From Candidatus Reconcilbacillus cellulovorans (GTDB taxonomy: Bacteria; Bacillota; Bacilli; Paenibacillales; Reconciliibacillaceae), in NCBI GenBank assembly GCA_002507565.1, contig MOXJ01000006.1, forward strand, positions 31,239-95,238: 64,000 nucleotides of DNA, written 5' to 3'. Within the stretch, counting starts at the first letter, position 1, and each line of letters starts with the position of its first letter. Under the pieces are notes generated by a model, which was not told the DNA's origin, did not search any database, and saw nothing but the letters and a program-made list of their open reading frames with translations. Both the position numbers and the translations under genes were made by a program. This document shows, piece after piece, positions 57,831 through 64,000 of the stretch.

Positions 57831-58682
57831 GTGGGGAAAACTACCCGTAAACCTTTGCGGTCGATTCTGAACATTTTTCTCGACATTCTGACGTACGCCA
57901 TCTTGATCGTCTCGCTATTTCCTATCGTTTGGATGGTTTTGACTTCCGTCAAGACATCGTGGGACGCCCAAGCACTGCCGCCGATCTGGATTTTTGTCCC
58001 AACTATCGAGAACTATGTTTCGCTTTTTTCCAGTCGGAGTACATCCGGACGATTCGGAGAACTTCTGGTAAACAGCGTGTTAGTGGCCTCGGTGTCCACG
58101 GCGCTGTCGGTTTTGTTCGGCGCGCTGGCCGCTTACGCATTGTCCCGCTTTCCGTTTAAAAGGGGCAAAGATTTGGCCGTCTGGATTTTGTCGACCCGCA
58201 TGTTTCCCCCGGCGGCCACGCTCGTGCCTGTCTTCATGATGATGAACGCGCTGGACCTGATCGACACGTACGCTGCTCTGATCATCCCATATACGGCGTT
58301 TAATCTTTCGTTCGCCGTATGGATGCTGAAAGGATTCTTCGAGGAAATTCCGACCGATTTAGAAGAATCGGCGATGGTGGACGGATGTTCGCGGCTGTCG
58401 GCTGTTTTCCGCATCACGATGCCGCTTATCGCGCCCGGATTGGCGGCAACGGCCATTATTTGTCTGATGTTCAGCTGGAACGAATTCATGTTCGCTTTGG
58501 TTTTGTCGAGAAACGACGCGGTGACGGCTCCGGTGATCGCCAACCAGTTTGTAACGATGTACGGCGTGCAATGGGGTGAACTGACGGCCGCATCCACCTT
58601 GATGACCGCCCCTGTTCTTTTGTTTGCGATCTTTGTCCGAAAGTATATGATTCAAGGCCTGACGATGGGATCTGTCAAGTAA
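57831..58682 (+). CDS. ABC transporter permease, CUT1 family (second)
   Basis: 283 residues, six membrane segments, MalG/UgpE-like. EAA loop EESAMVDGCSRLSAVFRITMP near residue 180 in outline. GTG start at 57831 with GGGGTGA about 9 bases upstream, 18 bases after the first permease. No ATPase gene follows, as is usual for Bacillales CUT1 operons served by MsmX. Confidence 0.92.
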   Translation: MGKTTRKPLRSILNIFLDILTYAILIVSLFPIVWMVLTSVKTSWDAQALPPIWIFVPTIENYVSLFSSRSTSGRFGELLVNSVLVASVSTALSVLFGALAAYALSRFPFKRGKDLAVWILSTRMFPPAATLVPVFMMMNALDLIDTYAALIIPYTAFNLSFAVWMLKGFFEEIPTDLEESAMVDGCSRLSAVFRITMPLIAPGLAATAIICLMFSWNEFMFALVLSRNDAVTAPVIANQFVTMYGVQWGELTAASTLMTAPVLLFAIFVRKYMIQGLTMGSVK

Positions 58683-58723
58683 ACCGAAAACTTTCGGGAA
58701 CGAAAAGAAGGAGGTTGTTTGCA

Positions 58724-59761
58724 ATGAGCACGATGCGAGGCGTTGTTTTTCCAGGTAACAGAAAAGTGGAGGTCCGGGAATTCCCCATTCCCGTCCCCGG
58801 CCCCGACGAAGTACTGGTCCAGATGAAAGCTTCCGCGATTTGTCGGAGCGATATGAGCCTTTATTACGGCAACCCCGTCGTGGGCGGCGAAGCTGCCAGA
58901 AGCGGCGCGATCATTCCGGGGCACGAGCCGGCGGGCGTCGTCGCCGCCGTGGGGGAAAACGTGTCGTCTGTCCAAGTCGGCGACAGAGTCGCCGTCTATT
59001 TGGCCGTCGGTTGCGGAAAATGCGCGCATTGTAAAAGCGGTTACCTGATGTTTTGTCCGGATTGGAAATGCATCGGGTTCGACCTTCACGGCGGAGACGC
59101 GGACTATATTCTCGTACCGGAAAAAAATTGCATGAAACTGCCGGATTCGCTGAGCTTTGTAGCAGCCGCCGTTTCCACGGATGCCATCGGAACGCTTTAC
59201 CACGCACAAAAACGACTGGGAATTTCAGGGAAAGATACGGTGGCTATTTTCGGACTGGGTCCGATGGGCGGAGCCGGCGTTTTGGTCGCCAAAGCGCTGG
59301 GAGCCACGGTGATCGCGATCGACGTGATCGAAGAGCGGTTGCAGAAGGCGAAGGAATGGGGCGCCGATTATGTTATCAACGGCAAATCTGAAGACGCTGT
59401 GAAAAAAATTCGCGAGATAACACAGTTTAAAGGCGCCGACGCCGCCATCGATTGTTCCGGCAACACAATAGCCGAAAACCAGGCTTTGGATTGCGTGCGG
59501 CCGCACGGCCGGGTCGCCTTTATCGGCGAAAACCGCGAGGCGACCATTAAGCCGAGCGATCAATTGATTCGCAAACAATTGACACTGATCGGTTCTTGGT
59601 ATTTTCCGATTCACGAATACGAGGAAATCACAGAATTCATCATTCGCAAAAACGTGCGGGCGGAACAACTGGTAACCCATACGTTTTCGATTGAACAAGC
59701 GGAGCAGGCGTTCCGCATGTTCGACGAACGGAAGACGGAAAAAGCAGTATTTGTTTGGTAA
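58724..59761 (+). CDS. Zinc-dependent alcohol/polyol dehydrogenase (MDR family)
   Basis: 345 residues. Catalytic zinc ligands in AICRSDMSL and the GHEPAGVV motif, structural zinc cluster CGKCAHCKSGYLMFC with four cysteines, and the NAD-binding motif FGLGPMGGAGVLVAKALG. Related to sorbitol and threonine dehydrogenases. ATG at 58724 with GGAGG 9 bases upstream; a start three codons earlier overlaps that site. It lies 41 bases after the permease, so it probably oxidises the imported sugar or polyol. Confidence 0.93.
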   Translation: MSTMRGVVFPGNRKVEVREFPIPVPGPDEVLVQMKASAICRSDMSLYYGNPVVGGEAARSGAIIPGHEPAGVVAAVGENVSSVQVGDRVAVYLAVGCGKCAHCKSGYLMFCPDWKCIGFDLHGGDADYILVPEKNCMKLPDSLSFVAAAVSTDAIGTLYHAQKRLGISGKDTVAIFGLGPMGGAGVLVAKALGATVIAIDVIEERLQKAKEWGADYVINGKSEDAVKKIREITQFKGADAAIDCSGNTIAENQALDCVRPHGRVAFIGENREATIKPSDQLIRKQLTLIGSWYFPIHEYEEITEFIIRKNVRAEQLVTHTFSIEQAEQAFRMFDERKTEKAVFVW

Positions 59762-59792
59762 TTTAAAAAATTCAATGGAAGGTGATTTGCAA

Positions 59793-60638
59793 ATGAAAGG
59801 AATATCATTTAACACATGGGTCTATAGCAGCTTTCCTTGTTGGTTACCGTCTTATCCCTTGGAAGAAGTTATTCGCCGTTTATCCGCAATGGGCTACGAC
59901 GGAATCGAAATCGGCTGCGCCAGCCCCCACGCCTGGCCGGACTATTTGTCTCCGCAACGCCGTCTTGAGATCAAACGGCTGCTTGCGGACCATGGACTGA
60001 AAGTGGCGGCCATGCTGCCCGCGCCGGGCGGCGGACCGGGTGTCAACCCGAGCTCTCCGCTGAAAGAAGAGCGACAATTTACGATCCACCACTATAAAGA
60101 GGTCATCCGGCTCGCCCACGAATGGGAATGCCCGACCGTCATCTGGGTGGCCGGATGGGTGGTGTTCGGAACCTCGCAGCAAGACGCTTGGAACTACAGT
60201 TTACAAGGGCTGACGGAATGCGCCCGTTATGCCCGCGAACTCGGTGTAACGCTGGTTGTGGAACCGACGCCGGCGGACAGCAATCTCGTCGAGACCGCCG
60301 ACGACGCACTCTTGCTGGCCGAACAGGCGGGGGAAACCAATGTCAAAGTCATGTTCGATACCTTTCATGCGTTCTATCGTAACGAAGTGCCGAGCGATTA
60401 CGTCTATCGGATGAAAGACAAGCTGCATCACATCCACCTTTCCGATGTCGACCGCCTGCCGCCCGGTCGCGGAAACGGCAATTTTACCGCCGTTCTTCAG
60501 GCGCTGAAGGAAATCGGCTACAAAGGGTATCTGTCCATGGAAGTGGGGTTCCATACGCGCAAAGCGGATCCCGATTGGTATGCGGCTGAATCGATCCGCT
60601 ATTTGAAACGGATAATGCGAGAGATCGGATGGGATTAA
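59793..60638 (+). CDS. Sugar phosphate isomerase/epimerase-type TIM barrel protein
   Basis: 281 residues, AP-endonuclease-2 fold. Metal-binding positions appear in VVEPTPADSN (Glu), MFDTFHAFYRNE (Asp, His), HHIHLSDVDRLPPGRGNG (His and the PGRG arginine) and YLSMEVGF (Glu), as in D-tagatose/D-psicose 3-epimerase and IolI-like proteins. ATG at 59793 with GGAAGGTGA 8 bases upstream; the longer frame from 59691 overlaps the dehydrogenase and is rejected. Last gene of the operon, followed by a terminator. Confidence 0.9.
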   Translation: MKGISFNTWVYSSFPCWLPSYPLEEVIRRLSAMGYDGIEIGCASPHAWPDYLSPQRRLEIKRLLADHGLKVAAMLPAPGGGPGVNPSSPLKEERQFTIHHYKEVIRLAHEWECPTVIWVAGWVVFGTSQQDAWNYSLQGLTECARYARELGVTLVVEPTPADSNLVETADDALLLAEQAGETNVKVMFDTFHAFYRNEVPSDYVYRMKDKLHHIHLSDVDRLPPGRGNGNFTAVLQALKEIGYKGYLSMEVGFHTRKADPDWYAAESIRYLKRIMREIGWD

Positions 60639-60664
60639 ATCAGGACAGTCAAGCGAGAGATCGC

Positions 60665-60691
60665 AAAAGGGGGCGTTCGGCCCCCCTTTTT
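60665..60691 (+). terminator. Terminator of the sugar operon
   Basis: AAAAGGGGGC stem, short loop gttcg, GCCCCCC arm, then five T residues. The 60692-60786 stretch that follows holds no gene. Confidence 0.85.
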
Positions 60692-60786
60692 GTCCACTTG
60701 CCTGCGGTGAGCCGATGATGGCCCCTCCGAACATGGCCGTGATTCATCGGAGCAGGGAGCCAAAGATGCCGCTACAGAAGCCTCGC

Positions 60787-60810
60787 AAAAAAACTGCCCG
60801 TGCCGGACAG
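60787..60810 (-). terminator. Terminator of gerE
   Basis: On the minus strand CTGTCC / GGGCAG (one G-T pair, 5-base loop) followed by seven T residues, about 30 bases after the gerE stop. Confidence 0.75.
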
Positions 60811-60838
60811 CTCGACTTGTCCGCTTTAAAATATTTGT

Positions 60839-61063
60839 TTAAATTTTCAATTCCCCCATCTTGATGAGCTCAACCACCGCCTGAGATCTTCCTTTTACCC
60901 CAATTTTTTGAATAACATTGGATATATGATTTCTTACTGTTTTTTCGCTAATAAACAACATTTCAGCGATTTCCCTTGTCGTTTTATCCTGAACCAACAG
61001 TTCGAACACTTCCCGCTCGCGTTGGGTGAGCAGCGATCTCGATTTACGTCCGACGTCTTTCAA
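60839..61063 (-). CDS. gerE: Spore coat transcriptional regulator GerE
   Basis: LuxR/FixJ-type helix-turn-helix protein, the last mother-cell regulator in the sigma-K stage. 74 residues, exactly the length of B. subtilis GerE, and nearly identical through LTQREREVFELLVQDKTT, EKTVRNHISNVIQKIG and VKGRSQAVVELIKMGEL. The start is TTG at 61063 with AAGGAGG 10 bases upstream; the longer frame to 61156 and the GTG at the ribosome site are rejected. A sigma-K-type promoter lies directly upstream. Confidence 0.95.
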   Translation of the reverse strand: MKDVGRKSRSLLTQREREVFELLVQDKTTREIAEMLFISEKTVRNHISNVIQKIGVKGRSQAVVELIKMGELKI

Positions 61064-61103
61064 CGGTGCCACCCCTCCTTGCCCGGGTGTTGCGAAGTCA
61101 GGA

Positions 61104-61131
61104 TATTGTATGATCCGCGGGGGACGCCGGT
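61104..61131 (-). promoter_or_regulatory. Sigma-K promoter of gerE
   Basis: On the minus strand, AC, a 17-base spacer, then CATACAATA, fully matching sigma-K AC-N17-CATAnnnTA (the CATACAAT core also fits sigma-E). B. subtilis gerE is sigma-K dependent. Confidence 0.75.
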
Positions 61132-61177
61132 GAAGCGGCCCCGGGAAAATGGGCAAGGCAGGCGCGGAACCTCGATC

Positions 61178-61203
61178 CGGCCGACCGTATGCGCGGACGG
61201 CCG
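61178..61203 (-). other. GC-rich hairpin after the ribbon-helix-helix gene
   Basis: 10-bp near-perfect inverted repeat (61178-61187 with 61194-61203), loop of 6, no T run. It may mark the 3' end of the SPFH transcript. Confidence 0.35.
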
Positions 61204-61223
61204 ACGGGGCAAACCTCCGGCCG

Positions 61224-61412
61224 TCACGGTTCCGCGTTGCGCGCCTCTTTCGGCGAACTTTTGCCGGGCAACCGACCGGCCCGGGCGAGCGCGTCCCTCA
61301 GCAAATATTCGATATGAGCGTTGACGCTTCGAAATTCGTCGGCCGCCCAGCGCTCCAGCGCCTCGTACACGGCGGGATCGAGGCGGAGCGGGAACTGTTT
61401 TTTCGCGGTCAT
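61224..61412 (-). CDS. Small Arc/MetJ-type ribbon-helix-helix protein
   Basis: 62 residues. [21 protein letters not shown] in part has the strand-helix-helix plan of Arc-like regulators, then [13 protein letters not shown], with a Lys/Pro-rich tail. Predicted dimeric DNA-binding protein. AGGGG lies 9 bases before the ATG. It is 27 bases after the SPFH gene in the same direction, so both are probably one transcript. A 38-bp palindrome upstream of SPFH is a natural candidate for its operator; this is inference. Confidence 0.8.
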   Translation of the reverse strand: MTAKKQFPLRLDPAVYEALERWAADEFRSVNAHIEYLLRDALARAGRLPGKSSPKEARNAEP

Positions 61413-61439
61413 CCGTCATCGCCCCTGTCAGTACACCTG

Positions 61440-62282
61440 TCAGTACAGGGTTCCCGCGTTCAGCACCGGCTGGGCGGACCGGTCGGAGACGATGGCCACC
61501 ATCAGGTTATTCACCATCGCGGCTTTGCGTTCTTCGTCGAGCTGCACGATATTTTCCTTCTGCAGCTGTTCGAGCGCCGCCTGCACCATGCCGACGGCTC
61601 CCTCGACGATTTTCTGCCGGGCGGCGACGATCGCCGTCGCCTGCTGCCGCTGCAGCATCGCGCCGGCGATTTCCGGCGCGTACGCCAAGTGCGTCAAGCG
61701 CGCTTCCATCACTTCCACACCGGCGACAGCCAGGCGCTCCTGCAGCTCGCGCGTCAGCTCCGCCGACACCTCGTCGGCATTGCCGCGCAACGAAACGCCT
61801 CCGTCGCCGAACGTGTCGTACGGGTACTGGCTGGCGACGTGGCGTAGAGCCGTCTCGCTCTGGATTTCGACGAACGATTCGTAGTTGTCTACGTCGAACG
61901 CCGCCTTCGCCGAGTCGACGACACGGAACACGACGACGGCGGCGATCTCGATCGGATTGCCTTCGGTGTCGTTGACTTTCAGCTTCCGGCTGTCGAAATT
62001 GCGGACGCGCAGCGAAATCTTTTTGCCCGACGACAGCGGAACCGTCGCCCAAAAGCCGCTCGTGCGGATCGTGCCGAGGTACCGCCCGAAAAAGGTGACG
62101 ACGACCGCCTGGTTCGGCTGGACGATGTGCATCGACGTCAGCAGGAGCACCGCCGCGATCAACGCCGCCGTCCCCACGCCGAACGACCCGCCTACGAAAG
62201 CGACAACACCCGCCGCCGTCAGCGACAAAAACGCCAGAATCGCCAAAAACCCGTTAACTTTCGGAGCCGCAAACTCTTTCAT
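61440..62282 (-). CDS. SPFH/Band 7 (PHB) domain membrane protein
   Basis: 280 residues. Two N-terminal hydrophobic spans ([22 protein letters not shown] and [14 protein letters not shown] in part), then the SPFH domain ([39 protein letters not shown] in part) and a C-terminal helical coiled tail. Predicted scaffold of membrane microdomains, stomatin/QmcA-like. ATG at 62282 with GGAGG 8 bases upstream; the extension to 62300 is unlikely. No NfeD partner is nearby; its neighbour is the ribbon-helix-helix protein. Confidence 0.9.
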   Translation of the reverse strand: MKEFAAPKVNGFLAILAFLSLTAAGVVAFVGGSFGVGTAALIAAVLLLTSMHIVQPNQAVVVTFFGRYLGTIRTSGFWATVPLSSGKKISLRVRNFDSRKLKVNDTEGNPIEIAAVVVFRVVDSAKAAFDVDNYESFVEIQSETALRHVASQYPYDTFGDGGVSLRGNADEVSAELTRELQERLAVAGVEVMEARLTHLAYAPEIAGAMLQRQQATAIVAARQKIVEGAVGMVQAALEQLQKENIVQLDEERKAAMVNNLMVAIVSDRSAQPVLNAGTLY

Positions 62283-62303
62283 GACGCCGACCTCCCTCAT
62301 TTC

Positions 62304-62341
62304 TTTTTGACATCTTTATGATATCATATTGATGTCAAAAA
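62304..62341. promoter_or_regulatory. 38-bp palindromic operator candidate upstream of the SPFH gene
   Basis: Outer arms TTTTTGACATC and GATGTCAAAAA flank a perfect inner palindrome ATGATATCAT (62318-62327); only the three bases between inner and outer arms differ. TTGACA in each arm also matches a -35 box, on both strands. It lies 22 bases before the SPFH start. Confidence 0.7.
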
Positions 62342-62377
62342 ACAAGGGGCATGTTTCGTCAACGAAACTTCCCCTTT

Positions 62378-62920
62378 TCATTCCCCCGTCCTAAACCGGA
62401 TTTCAGGACGGTCGGCAAGCGGCGTTTCGAGCGGGCCGACGGGAAACGCCCGCGTTACGAGATCATTGAACGAAGGAAGAAGGCTTTCCGGCGGTACCCC
62501 CAACGACAACTCTCTCGAATAAGCATTGATGCGCCTGACAAACGCCCGGTCCGCCGAAGCGTAAACGTTGCGCACGTGCGGATGAACGGTTCGTACATCT
62601 TCCGCGATCCGTTCGGAGAGCCTTCCGAAATCCGCATGGGGGAACCCCCGTTCCAGCACGACGGCCACATACGCGTTCCGATCCGTGACGACCACGTTGG
62701 CCATGCGGACTTCCCGCTCTTCCGCCACTTTGCGCGCCGCTTCGGGGCTGTGGAACAACCGCGTATTCGCGTGGGATTCCGAATCGTAAACGCGCCGCAT
62801 GTCGGCATTGCGGCGGAGCGTCCACGTCTCGGGCGACACGCCGCCGCTATGCTCCGTGCAGGCCGACGCCGCCATCGCGACTGTCGCCGCCAACATCGCT
62901 TTCGCATAACGTCTGCGCAT
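62378..62920 (-). CDS. YhcN/YlaJ-type sporulation lipoprotein
   Basis: 180 residues. Signal peptide with ASAC lipobox (Cys21). The YhcN/YlaJ core includes ANTRLFHSPEAARKVAEE, MANVVVTDRNAYVAVVLE and DVRTVHPHVRNVYASADRAF in part. These lipoproteins sit in the spore inner membrane. ATG with GGGGGGA 7 bases upstream. It follows the CAP gene by about 60 bases. Confidence 0.88.
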   Translation of the reverse strand: MRRRYAKAMLAATVAMAASACTEHSGGVSPETWTLRRNADMRRVYDSESHANTRLFHSPEAARKVAEEREVRMANVVVTDRNAYVAVVLERGFPHADFGRLSERIAEDVRTVHPHVRNVYASADRAFVRRINAYSRELSLGVPPESLLPSFNDLVTRAFPVGPLETPLADRPEIRFRTGE

Positions 62921-62979
62921 GCGAATTCCCCCCGCCGGTTAGCATGCGGCGCAAAACGGACGTCTATACGTTAAGCCGT

Positions 62980-63528
62980 TCAGTCCGCGAATAACTGGGC
63001 GAACATCCCGCCGCACGGACCGCCGGCGGCAGCGCCGGCGCCCGTTCGCGTAAACGCGGGATCCAGCAGATGGCGGCGGTAGACCGGCGACATCGCCAAC
63101 ATCCGGAACGCTTCCTCCGCTGAACGGTTGCAGGCGACGTCCATCGCCGCCGCGCGAAAACGAATGCCGAAACGGCGCAACCAGTCGTCCGCAGCCCCGA
63201 CGCCGGGCGAGTCTAGCGAAAAGTAACCGCGCCGAACCATGTCGCCGGTCTTGGCCCGGGCCGCGTCCGCCAGCTGTTCGTCCCAGACGAGCGGAGGCAG
63301 ACCGGCGGACAAACGTTCGGCGTTCGCCAGCTTCCACAATTCCGGCTCCACGCGCGCCGGGATGTTCCCGCCGTCTTCTTCCGGGTGCTCGGGAACGAAA
63401 AAAAACGGGTCCTCCGCCAATCCGATCGCAGATATCCCTGTCTTGGCGGCCACCCGGGCCACGTTGAACGCCAGAAGGACGGCGACGGCGACGACGCGGA
63501 TCGTCAACGCGGTCTTCCGACGGTTCAA
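62980..63528 (-). CDS. CAP (SCP/YkwD-type) domain extracellular protein
   Basis: 182 residues. N-terminal signal or anchor (VVAVAVLLAFNVARVAA). CAP domain from about residue 62: LWKLANAERLSAGLPPLVWDEQLADAARAKTG in outline. The usual FSH motif reads YFSLDS, so the first conserved histidine is missing, and GENIA is replaced by MDVACN. Two cysteines (DVACNRS, GGPCGGM) could form a disulfide. Likely spore or cell-surface protein, role unknown. Its start overlaps the upstream repeat protein by 4 bases (ATGA). Confidence 0.85.
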   Translation of the reverse strand: MNRRKTALTIRVVAVAVLLAFNVARVAAKTGISAIGLAEDPFFFVPEHPEEDGGNIPARVEPELWKLANAERLSAGLPPLVWDEQLADAARAKTGDMVRRGYFSLDSPGVGAADDWLRRFGIRFRAAAMDVACNRSAEEAFRMLAMSPVYRRHLLDPAFTRTGAGAAAGGPCGGMFAQLFAD

Positions 63529-63893
63529 AACAGTCGATCCTCCCGTCCTCTGTCTCTGTCTTCGACGGTTTCAGTATTCCCCGTAGCCGGCCATTCTTGC
63601 GGCCATTCTTGCGGTATCTGCGGTTCCTGCGGCCTCAGCCCGGCAGACGGCTCGGCGGCTTCCCTTTTTCCGTCTTCGAGACCGCGGGAGTATCCTTTAT
63701 CGAAACCTTTTGCGTAGCCGCGGTCAAACCCCTCTCGATACTGGTCACGGCTGACCGGCGACGAGGCCCTCCGTCGGGACGAACGGCCCGAAGTCGTCTT
63801 GTTTCGGGACTGAAACGCCCGTCGCGCGCCGCTCGATCGCCGCATCTGGGACGTCCGCCGTTTTCCCTCGGCACGCCCGAAGCGAAACGCCAT
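63525..63893 (-). CDS. Basic protein with GY-type repeats, 122 residues
   Basis: No family recognised. Residues 1-48 are Arg/Ser-rich (RRTSQMRRSSGARR). Residues 52-74 have repeated G(F/Y) units, GFDRGYAKGFDKGYSRG. Residues 88-102 repeat PQE units, PQIPQEWPQEWP, encoded by a tandem 12-bp DNA duplication. AGGTGA is 7 bases before the ATG, and coupling to the CAP gene by ATGA makes it a real gene. It resembles low-complexity spore or surface proteins of Paenibacillus; function unknown. Confidence 0.75.
   Translation of the reverse strand: MAFRFGRAEGKRRTSQMRRSSGARRAFQSRNKTTSGRSSRRRASSPVSRDQYREGFDRGYAKGFDKGYSRGLEDGKREAAEPSAGLRPQEPQIPQEWPQEWPATGNTETVEDRDRGREDRLF
63589..63612. repeat. Tandem 12-bp duplication
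   Basis: GGCCATTCTTGC occurs twice head to tail inside the repeat-protein gene, encoding QEWPQEWP on the minus strand. Degenerate GGTATCTGC and GGTTCCTGC units follow. Likely replication-slippage repeat. Confidence 0.85.
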
Positions 63894-63908
63894 CGTGAAT
63901 CACCTCCC

Positions 63909-64000
63909 TCAATAAATTAATGTTTTCTTCGTTTTTCTCGCGTTTTCGCATGATTTCATCTTCGACACCCGAAGCGCCCTTGGATAGAACTTAATGAGAA
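63909..64000 (-). other. Right edge: possible 3' end of an upstream gene
   Basis: One minus-strand frame is open from the edge to a TGA at 63909-63911, giving about 29 residues (ends KKTLIY). Too short to judge; it may be chance or the tail of a gene lying beyond the window. Confidence 0.2.

Noticed and set aside
63745..63951. 68-codon minus-strand frame overlapping the repeat-protein gene
   Set aside because: Different frame over the same DNA, no ribosome site, and its overlap would exclude the well-supported 63525-63893 gene.

Overview
The window is chromosomal DNA from a spore-forming, GC-rich member of the Bacillota, most likely a Paenibacillaceae-type Bacillales. The evidence is a 74-residue GerE homologue behind a candidate sigma-K promoter, SpoVID, GerM, LonB, SpoVR, YhbH, PrkA and a YhcN/YlaJ-type lipoprotein, together with a core order matching Bacillales: tig-clpP-clpX / lonB-lonA-engB / hemA-hemC-hemD-hemB-hemL / spoVID / valS-folC. 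Nearly all core genes lie on the minus strand. No phage, insertion sequence, CRISPR array or rRNA was seen. No gene-free stretch exceeds 300 bases.

Layout. 0-2.7 kb: a beta-oxidation pair (3-hydroxyacyl-CoA dehydrogenase, then an enoyl-CoA hydratase cut by the left edge) divergent from a secreted Yx(FWY)xxD-repeat protein. 2.7-10.3 kb: Gfo/Idh oxidoreductase, folC, valS, a 54-residue membrane protein, spoVID and an RluA-family pseudouridine synthase. 10.3-13.5 kb: a DctQ-DctM-DctP TRAP transporter framed by terminators, sitting between hemL and the spoVID block. 13.6-24.8 kb: a merged tetrapyrrole cluster, in transcription order hemA, sirC-like, hemC, cobA-hemD fusion, hemB, dps-like, hemE, hemH, hemY, hemL. 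24.9-37.2 kb: speD, an uncharacterised protein, engB, lonA, lonB, a CwlD-like amidase on the other strand, ispG, clpX, clpP, tig and an uncharacterised protein. 37.2-47.3 kb: tRNA-Gly(CCC), tRNA-Arg(UCU), asnB, an arginase-fold protein with rdgB and rph, gerM, a PgpA-like protein, and an operon of methyltransferase, metallo-beta-lactamase-fold hydrolase and membrane-anchored FAD oxidoreductase. 47.3-51.8 kb: the prkA-yhbH-spoVR module.

51.9-60.7 kb is a visibly AT-richer carbohydrate locus. It has a YesM-type sensor kinase divergent from a YesN/AraC-type response regulator, followed by a sugar-binding lipoprotein, two ABC permeases, a zinc alcohol/polyol dehydrogenase and a TIM-barrel isomerase/epimerase. 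No ATPase is encoded, so a shared MsmX-like ATPase is presumably used. A near-consensus CcpA cre site lies at the presumed promoter. 60.8-64 kb holds gerE, an SPFH protein with a small ribbon-helix-helix protein and a 38-bp palindrome upstream, a sporulation lipoprotein, a CAP-domain protein and a basic repeat protein.

Most of the window is recognisable core genome. The least explained parts are a promoter followed at once by a terminator hairpin ahead of valS, the SPFH/ribbon-helix-helix pair and its palindrome, a ureohydrolase-fold protein with intact metal ligands coupled to nucleotide housekeeping genes, the dps-like gene inside the heme operon, and several uncharacterised small proteins. 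Nothing here proves an entirely new system. Many start codons were revised from Shine-Dalgarno positions and are stated in the entries.
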